Source: Euphorbia lathyris (Eukaryota; Streptophyta; Magnoliopsida; Malpighiales; Euphorbiaceae). From it: DNA of 64,000 nucleotides. The DNA is taken from positions 102,452,807 to 102,516,806 of the forward strand of contig NC_088910.1 of assembly GCF_963576675.1 (NCBI RefSeq). The letters are read 5' to 3'. The notes beneath the pieces were generated by a model. It did not search any database. It was not told where the DNA came from and saw only the letters and a list, made by a program, of their open reading frames with translations. This document shows positions 57,781 to 64,000 of the stretch, one piece after another (positions within the stretch are counted from its first letter, which is position 1; every line of letters starts with the position of its first letter). The position numbers and the translations under genes were made by a program.

Positions 57781-59124
57781 AAGCAGCTTCCAGTAAGAGC
57801 CAATGGCAAGACCTCACATGTCCATTTGCAATCAAAATGAAACCAGCATTTGAAAAAGAAGAAGTGGCGATCATCCAATTGGCTCAGAATGATTGGAGAA
57901 CCGCCATAGTAAAGTACCTAGAAGAAGGAATCCTGTCTGAAGACATGAATCAAGCCAATAAGGTGGCCAAGAAAGCCGCCCACTATACTATCATGGAAGA
58001 TCAATTGTACAAAAAGTCCTTTAGCCAGCCATGGTTAAAATGTATAGCTACGGAGGAAGGGCAAGACGTCCTATGGGAATTACACGAAGGGATATGTGGA
58101 GCACATGAGGCGCATGCTATGATCTTTAGAAAGACAATGTTAGCAGGATATTATTGGCCCATAGCGGAGAAAGATGCCAAGAAAATGGTAGAAGAATGCC
58201 ACAATTGTCAAATTCACGCGAATGAAACACATGTACACAAAGCGCTTCAAAGACCAATCGTGGAAGGCTGGACATTCGCCACCTGGGGCATTGATATAGT
58301 AGGACCCTTCCTTCCTACCAAAAGACAATACAAGTTCGTGATAGTGGCTGTAGATCATTTCACCAAATGGGCGGAGGCCGAACCCGTTTCAATCATTACT
58401 GCCAGATGAATGATAGATTTCCTCCATGACAACATTATTGGAAGATTTGGCGTACCTCATACGATTGTCACAGCTAATGGGACGCAGTTCAATTGTGAAG
58501 AATTCAAGAAATAATGCTCAGATTGGGGAATCACCAACAACTTCACCTCCATTTATTATCCGCAATCAAATGGGATGGCCGAGGTTACAAATCGTACGCT
58601 TGTCAAGGGGATTAAGAAAAGATTAGGAGAAAAAAAGAAATGTTGGGCGGATGAGTTGATGTCAGTCTTATACCGTACAACCCCTAGGGTGGCGACAGGA
58701 GAAACTCCGTTCTCTCTCACTTATGGAGTCGAGGAAGTTCTCCCCATTGAAATCAAGAATCCTAGTGGGCGAGTCTCCTTTTATTGCGAGCAACAGAATG
58801 AAGAGAGGCTTAGACAAAGCCTGGATGATCTTGAAACAAAGAGGGATAAAGCTTCTACCAGAATCGCCGCCTATAAACAGCGAGTCGCCTCCTATCATAA
58901 CAAAAACGCTCACCTAATGGAGCTAAATAAAGGAGATTTAGTCTTGAAGTAGGCGGATAAATCCAGTCGGCAGATGGAAAAGGCAAGTTAGGCGTAACCT
59001 GGACGGGACCATACCGTGTAGCGGTTAAAATTGGAGCTGCCACCTTCAAGCTTGAGGAGATGGATGGAACAGAGATACCAAGAACTTGGAACATCCAGAA
59101 TCTCCGCAAATACTTTCAGAAGTA
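57781..59124 (+). pseudogene. Tat integrase
   Basis: The zinc region has HEGICGAHEAHAMI and EECHNCQIHANETH (58085-58230). The core has WGIDIVGPFLP (about 58287). The second catalytic Asp position reads IVTANGTQFN (about 58462), with Ala where Tat 2 keeps Asp (ITDNGTQLN). The Glu is in MAEVTNRTLVKG (about 58575). Stops at 58407, about 58513 and 58950, plus frame changes, break it. The sequence ends with a WTGPYR-type C-terminal domain near 59000 and a stop near 59122. Confidence 0.9.
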
Positions 59125-60014
59125 GAAGGAAAAGGGCCTTGAGTACTCTTTTTTCTTAGAATAAGATTTTTTCCCAATGGGTTTTTTCTTGTTATAATGA
59201 GGCTCACAAGAGAGGCTATTCACAATTGTAATAAAAGGCAAGCCATTTCTTGCTCAATAAATGAATTGTTATTGAAATTGATTTTTTGCTTGCATTTTTC
59301 TTTCTAGCATATAATACATAAATGTCTTCTAACCAAGAGGGAAGGCATAGATTCTCCATTTATGATCACCATTGCATCTCTTGTAAAGAGATTTTAGGCG
59401 AAGCCCCTCCATAGGGCAAATTCTCCATTAATGTTCTCCATTGTTTCTCCCGTGATGAGATTTTATACAAAGTCCCTCCGCAATAGTGCAGATTCTCTTC
59501 CCCGTGAAGGAATCTTTTAAAAGTCCCTTCATAGGGCGGATCCTAATTATAAATGTCCCGCAACGGATAGACACTTCTTTGTAAAGTGGTCAGTTAGATA
59601 TCCTATTAATGGGCGGATACATCCTGCGTAAAGGAAATCCTTAAAAGCTTATCGCAAGCTTACCGGGGGACGGCTGGCCACCTACCCCGGAATATGGTGG
59701 AAAGGTTTAAATACTTAAAGATTAATATGGTGGAAAAGTTTAAATACTTGAAAGATTAATATGGTAGATCAAAAACATGTGATATGATGTCAAAAACATG
59801 TGATATGGTGGGACAAGTCTGAAAGACTTAAAAAGGGGCAGTTCAGGGAATAAGTTTAGACACTTATGTCTCTCCCGAAAAGCATATAACTAAGTGAATG
59901 CTTAAAGTAAAAAGCATGCATCCAAAGGCAAAAACTTCTTAAAGAGGAGCAAAATAAATATTGAGAAATGTGCAAAATGATATCGTAGCATTTTTTCATC
60001 AAAAAAAGAAGACC
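59125..60014 (+). other. Tat 3' region before the antisense gene
   Basis: Non-coding. Short direct repeats around 59330-59620 (ctccattnatgatcaccattg-like units) and a duplicated aaaaacatgtgatatg near 59770-59805 are seen. ggacggctggccacctaccc at about 59669 matches the Tat 2 3' region. Confidence 0.6.
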
Positions 60015-62208
60015 TTAAACAGTAAGGTCATCAACATTGTCATCAAGAGGAGAGGCGCTCAGGTTAGCTTTAATGGGCTTCGGCGTAAGCTCAGGAGCAA
60101 GGTTATGTTGACCTTCCATTGATTCACCCGCCTCAGGGAGATCCTCACCAGGCACAGCATCGCCATCCTCCAAGGCGTCCTCCGTATCCTGAACAACGCC
60201 CTCCAGGTCGATGATCTCTCCACTCTTCTTTGGTATGGTAGGAGGGGCAAAAGCCTCTTTGAAAATGACCGCCCTGGCATCTTCTAAAGAAGCATAGTAA
60301 ACTGCTTCATTCTCGGAAGGCACTTCCACTTGGGGATCGTCAATGCCAGCGACTGGGAAGTCTTTCAGAAGAGCCGCCAGGATACGTTCTCTATAATAGT
60401 AGGCACGGAGTCCGCAAGCTCCCTCTAAACGCTCCCAATCCTTCTCTCGCCCCTCTTGCTCCGCCTTCAACTCCTCAGAAAACTTGGCAGCTTCTAAGGT
60501 CTTCTCCTCTAACTTCTTCTCCAGATCAGCAAGCTTCTCCTTTAAGCCATTCGCTAAAGCACTTGCCGCTGGAGCATTGGACTTGGAAAGGGAGACTTCA
60601 TCTTCCAGATCCTTGAGACGGGCTTCCTTCACCGCGTTCATAGCGATGTTCGCCTCCACAGCATTACAGTGATCAATGGTCTGAAACAGATAGTAAAAGA
60701 AAGAGTGAGTTGGAGAAGGAAAGTATGAAAGGTACCAGGATCAAAAATGTCACATACCGCTAAAGATCGTCGCTTGATCATCTTAAGGTGGGTTAGGGTC
60801 TTGTACTTGGCCCTCGTCTCCAAAACAATAGGAAGCTTGCCGATAGCTTCCTCAATGTCATTCATTATATGCTCCGAAGCCATGACCAACCCAGGACCAT
60901 GCTTTGATAGCCAGTAACCTCCGAGATCGGGCTTTGAAGACTGAAAATCCATACGAAGAGCAAATCTAAGACAAAGGTAAATCCTAATATTCTTTACAAA
61001 AACACATCAAAAGAAAAGGCATACCTGAGAAAAGAAAGAGGAAAATAAGGAGACCTTAGAAGTCTTCGCAGGAATCATTTGTTGATCCGATTCTCCGGCT
61101 TGTGAAACTTGCTCCTGAGGAGGACCGTCCGCCCTGGCCTTTTTCGAAGGAGGGGTTTGGGCACCAGAGGTCGCAGGACGCTTTCCGTCCTTCTTGCTAA
61201 GCACAGCGTTCGCCTTCTCCTGGGCGACCAGAGCTGCCTGAATTTTTCGCCTCTCTGCAATAACATCCTTGGCGTTAATTCTCCCCCTGCAAGAAGGGGC
61301 GAAGGATAAAAACAGGTTAATAAGGCGGATCAAAAAAGGCAAAAGATACCTTCAAAAGCGTAGAAAGAATTGTAGCGGATCTCTCCGTCCCGTATCGTCG
61401 CTAGGGGTTCGCCAGACTTCATAATAGCCAAAGCTTGGTCATACGTCCAAAAGTCATGCTTGAGAGACCGAAGAATCCGTAGAGTATTCTTCTCCTCCTG
61501 GGTAAGGTAAAACTTCTGATTCGCCTTCTTTTTTGGTTTATAGTTCCATCCGGCAGGAAACCCGAGAGGTACGCCTTCCACTATCTTCACAAAGAAAAAT
61601 CTTTGCTCCCAACGATGGACGTTCGACATCTTACTATGAAAAGGCGAATACCCTTTCAATTTGGAAAAGGTAATGTGACTTTCCACTTCGTTCTTGGACA
61701 TGGTGTGAAGAGTTCGGAAAATGCGAGGGCTCAGAATTAAGCCCAGATTTGCCGCCAAGTAAGTATCCAATATTAAGTCTAACCAACCGTTTGGGTGCAG
61801 TTGGAAAATAGGGATATAGAAAAATTCAAAAATGTCCCCAACCATCTTGGGGACCGGATAACTAAAGCCCCTTTCAACGTGGCTTTGATAAACTGTAAAA
61901 TAACCCCTAGGAGGGGACGCAGGTCTCTGATAAGGCATAGGAACCAAGCAAGAAGCTGTTCTGAGCTAAGGGTATAGAGATTGAAGAGTTATCAGGAGGG
62001 TAAAGCTAAAACTGGAAGAGGTCACCTCCATTTTAGGGGATTTTGCCCCTTTCTTTTTAGGAGCAGAAGAACTTGCTTCTTCTCCAGAGGTAAGGTTTTG
62101 GGCCTTCATAGTCGCAATGGGAATACGAAACGAAGAAGGCACCAAAGAAGAATTTAAGTTCAAACTCGAGGTTCTCTCGGAAGAAGAAGTAGAAGATGAA
62201 AGAAGCAT
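60015..62208 (-). CDS. Antisense, apparently spliced gene in the Tat element
   Basis: Minus strand. Proposed exons: 62208-62026, 61965-61350, 61286-61025, 60940-60758, 60680-60015; introns of 60, 63, 84 and 77 nt, all GT...AG. Introns 1, 3 and 4 join in phase 0 and keep the frame; the exon 2-exon 3 join is one base out of frame, so it carries an indel or an unrecognised splice site. Exon 2 encodes a domain like the putative gypsy-type transposon/Transposase_28 family (ILSPRIFRTLHTMSKNEVES near 61720, WEQRFFFVKIVEG near 61590). Exon 3 is Lys/Ala-rich, exon 5 a long Glu/Lys-rich coiled coil with an acidic tail. About 635 residues in all. Antisense genes are known in Tat elements such as Grande; the function is unknown. 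Confidence 0.72.
60681..60757 (-). other. Predicted intron 4 of the antisense Tat gene
   Basis: Donor GCG/GTATGTGAC and acceptor TATCTGTTTCAG/ACC, 77 nt; joins two open frames in phase 0. Confidence 0.7.
60941..61024 (-). other. Predicted intron 3 of the antisense Tat gene
   Basis: Donor CTCAG/GTATGC and acceptor GGATTTTCAG/TCTTC, 84 nt, T-rich; joins two open frames in phase 0. Confidence 0.7.
61287..61349 (-). other. Predicted intron 2 of the antisense Tat gene
   Basis: Donor GAAG/GTATCTT and acceptor CTTGCAG/GGGG, 63 nt. The join leaves the frame one base off, possibly an indel in the G run after the acceptor. Confidence 0.45.
61966..62025 (-). other. Predicted intron 1 of the antisense Tat gene
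   Basis: Donor GGAG/GTGACC and acceptor ATACCCTTAG/CTCAG, 60 nt, phase 0. Short for a plant intron, so less certain. Confidence 0.5.
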
Positions 62209-62538
62209 TCAATAAACAAAAATTCAGGAAAGAATGGAGAAATTACAGTAGAAAGATGAACTTACATGAAAAATCGAAAGGTAGAGAGAGAGATTAAGCT
62301 TCTGTAGATGATTGAAGAAAATCGTAGAGAGCAAAAGTGAAGATGGAAGAAGTTGAAAGGAAAGCCTTTTCTATTTAGTGAAATGATTAAATAGTTTCGA
62401 AATTCGTGTCGAGAACTGCCACATGTAGAAACGTCATTGGCCTAGATAAAGGTGCATGTCAGGTGCAATAAATGCTAATAGCATGCGAAGAAGCTGAGAA
62501 GTCCTAAAGAACTTAAAAGATCATTTAGGGGAGGCTTC
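62209..62538. other. Tat 3' terminal spacer and antisense leader
   Basis: Non-coding. It would contain the antisense gene's promoter and leader (a TATTTAATC site on the minus strand near 62390 is a weak TATA candidate) and ends with the sense PPT taggggaggcttc at about 62526-62538. Confidence 0.5.
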
Positions 62539-63205
62539 TGATAACACCCGCCATGAAACATGAAGGACTAAACTGGAGATATTCCCTAGCAAAGAGGGCT
62601 TAAGGGGAAAAAAGGCCCGCCTCCAAGATGTATATGGCGTACAGATAGAAATACGGTGTCGTCTTGAGTATTCCTTCTCATGATCCGCCACACAGCTCAT
62701 AGTTGGGAAATACGGTGTCGTCTTGAGTATTCCTTCTCATGATCCGCCACACAGCTCATAGTTGGAAATACGGTGTCATTCCGCGGGTCCTTACAAAGAT
62801 CCGCCCGGAAAGAAAAGGAAGGGATCCTTCCCATATGGCGATCCGCCTTTAGAAGAAACGAATGACTATACGGCGTAACTCACTAGCATTAAACTAGCAT
62901 TAAAGATATCTCAAAACCTGCCAAAGTTTGGAGGTTAGAAGAGAGAGTTAGATTGCATTAAAGAAGGATTACTCTTCATTAAAAGAGCATTAAGAGAAGG
63001 TTATTACAGTTATCACTCAAACTTGTATAAATACCCTTGTAACATGACAACAGATGTACACTTACACACTCTTCTTAGCTTTGCTTTGTCATTACAGTTT
63101 ATTTTCTTAAGAAGTTTACTGACTTAGGCATCAGAGTGCCCCCGGCCGATTCCAACGGCGCCTCACAGGGATGCTCTACGGTGTTGCTAAATCTACACAA
63201 TATCA
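62539..63205 (+). repeat. Tat 3' LTR
   Basis: 667 bp, partner of 53068-53734. Same U3 tandem 59-bp repeat (about 62648-62780) and TATA box near 63025. Followed by TSD ccata. Confidence 0.95.
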
Positions 63206-63210
63206 CCATA

Positions 63211-63289
63211 CTAATTGGAAGAACAAAAATACCTAACATAACTCTATCTAGGAGAACCGACTTATACATAGTTCTAACTAGGTTTAACA
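63211..63289 (-). repeat. Copia relic 5' LTR, right half
   Basis: Ends aggtttaaca on the plus strand, i.e. TGTTAAACCT at the minus-strand LTR start. It continues the LTR half at 52977-53067 once the Tat element is removed. Confidence 0.55.
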
Positions 63290-64000
63290 ATGTGTAATAA
63301 CAACTTAGGAACGACGTCCTTATCATTTATATAATTTAATACTTTCAGCATTTATAATATTCAGCCCTTAAAATTCAGTACTTATTTTTTCAGTATTTAT
63401 AATATTCAGCCCTTAAAATTCAGTACTTATTTTTTCAGCATTTACTTTTAAGTTTTATTAAACACCACCTAAATCTTGAACTTTTAAAATCTTAGTGATT
63501 AAGTCTTTTATCTCTAATTTCTATATAGATCGAACAATTCACTAACAGTTTAGCTAATTGAATAGAAGCTTAATACGTGTAAAAATTAAAATTCAAACAT
63601 TTAATAAAAAAAATGGTAAATTTCAAATAAAACCCTTGTGGTTTCACTAATTTTCAGATAAATGAATGTGGTTTACTTTTTTTCAAAGTAAGGACTGAGG
63701 TTCTCAACTTTAGCAAAATAATGACTTTTTCGATTGATACTATTAAAATCACCCTTGACGACTTCAAAAATGACATATTTTAAGAATTACTAATATTCTA
63801 AGCAATTTTAATTCTTCAACTTTTTTATTTTGAGATTATTTAGATGATATTTGGTAAAAAGAGAGAAAGTTAATGTTTTGAGAGAGAAAGTGATGAGGAC
63901 ATCTTATCACTAGTCCCGAGTCCGGAACAACGAGGAGCCACCTGGGAGAACCCACTTAAGGAGAGCAAGGAACAACCCAAGCCAGAGGGCACGCGGGGCG
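63290..64000. other. AT-rich non-coding DNA with an abrupt GC-rich end
   Basis: A 45-50-bp direct repeat (cttataatattcag...-like, cores ttcagcccttaaaattcagtac) lies at about 63345-63440. No gene. From about 63890 the composition turns GC-rich (tgatgaggacatcttatc... to the window end), which may be the start of another LTR element cut off by the window edge. Confidence 0.5.

Larger units (their letters stand above)
53068..63205 (+). mobile_element. Tat-lineage Ty3/gypsy element (complete structure)
   Basis: LTRs of exactly 667 bp at 53068-53734 and 62539-63205 run TGATAACACC...ATATCA, with a perfect TSD ccata (53063-53067, 63206-63210). The order is PBS, gag, protease, RT, RNase H, a second RNase H-like domain, integrase, a long 3' region carrying an antisense gene, PPT (taggggaggcttc), LTR. 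The second RNase H and the antisense gene are marks of the Tat group. The LTRs differ at about 30 sites by eye (4-5%). gag-pol has several stops and at least two frameshifts. Confidence 0.96.

Noticed and set aside
60015..62208. Antisense ORFs as shadows of a sense gene
   Set aside because: The sense strand here has no long open frame, and the antisense blocks show domain-like and coiled-coil sequence with matching splice sites, so they were kept as a gene.

Overview
This is plant nuclear DNA, almost certainly eudicot heterochromatin or intergenic space. I find no single-copy host gene, rRNA, tRNA gene or CRISPR array. Nearly everything that can be identified is a transposable element, and the elements are inserted into one another. 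Boundaries were set by eye from TG...CA ends, target-site duplications (TSDs), primer-binding sites (PBS), polypurine tracts (PPT) and comparison of copies inside the window. The species cannot be named from the sequence.

Layout: 1-6.8 kb holds AT-rich DNA, a complete non-autonomous hAT element (492-1306, perfect 8-bp TSD), a solo LTR (2098-3627, TSD accaa), a decayed Tat-like LTR relic, and one end of an old minus-strand gypsy gag that is split by a second LTR. From 6826 to 29273 lies a minus-strand Ty1/copia element of Sirevirus type (1.34-kb LTRs, initiator-Met PBS, three PPT-like tracts, an extra 3' ORF). An Athila-type Ty3/gypsy element (11356-23037, TSD agtgg, tRNA-Asp PBS) sits inside its 3' ORF. 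The far half of the solo LTR and the rest of the old gag follow at 29.3-30.8 kb. A second Athila copy (30990-46491, TSD gtttg) follows; it lacks the 3' ORF and carries a 6.8-kb chimeric insertion made of rearranged Tat-type fragments, filler DNA and a minisatellite.

46.5-53.06 kb is AT-rich and carries small elements: two 5'-truncated LINE tails with RNase H domains, a MITE inside a MITE, an RTE-like LINE tail, a 300-bp TRIM with every diagnostic part, and a copia gag relic. A complete Tat-lineage gypsy element (53068-63205, TSD ccata, PBS matching tRNA-Phe) is inserted in that copia relic's LTR. The last 0.8 kb is non-coding.

For function: all gag-pol frames are broken by stops, mostly C-to-T changes at Gln codons, which fits methylation-driven decay, so none looks autonomous. 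The striking exception is an antisense gene in the 3' part of the Tat element (62208-60015). Its exons are almost fully open and can be joined across GT-AG introns of 60-84 nt, while the sense gag-pol around it is heavily damaged. This antisense, intron-bearing gene, and the patchwork repair junctions in the copia integrase and in the second Athila copy, are the parts most worth a second look.
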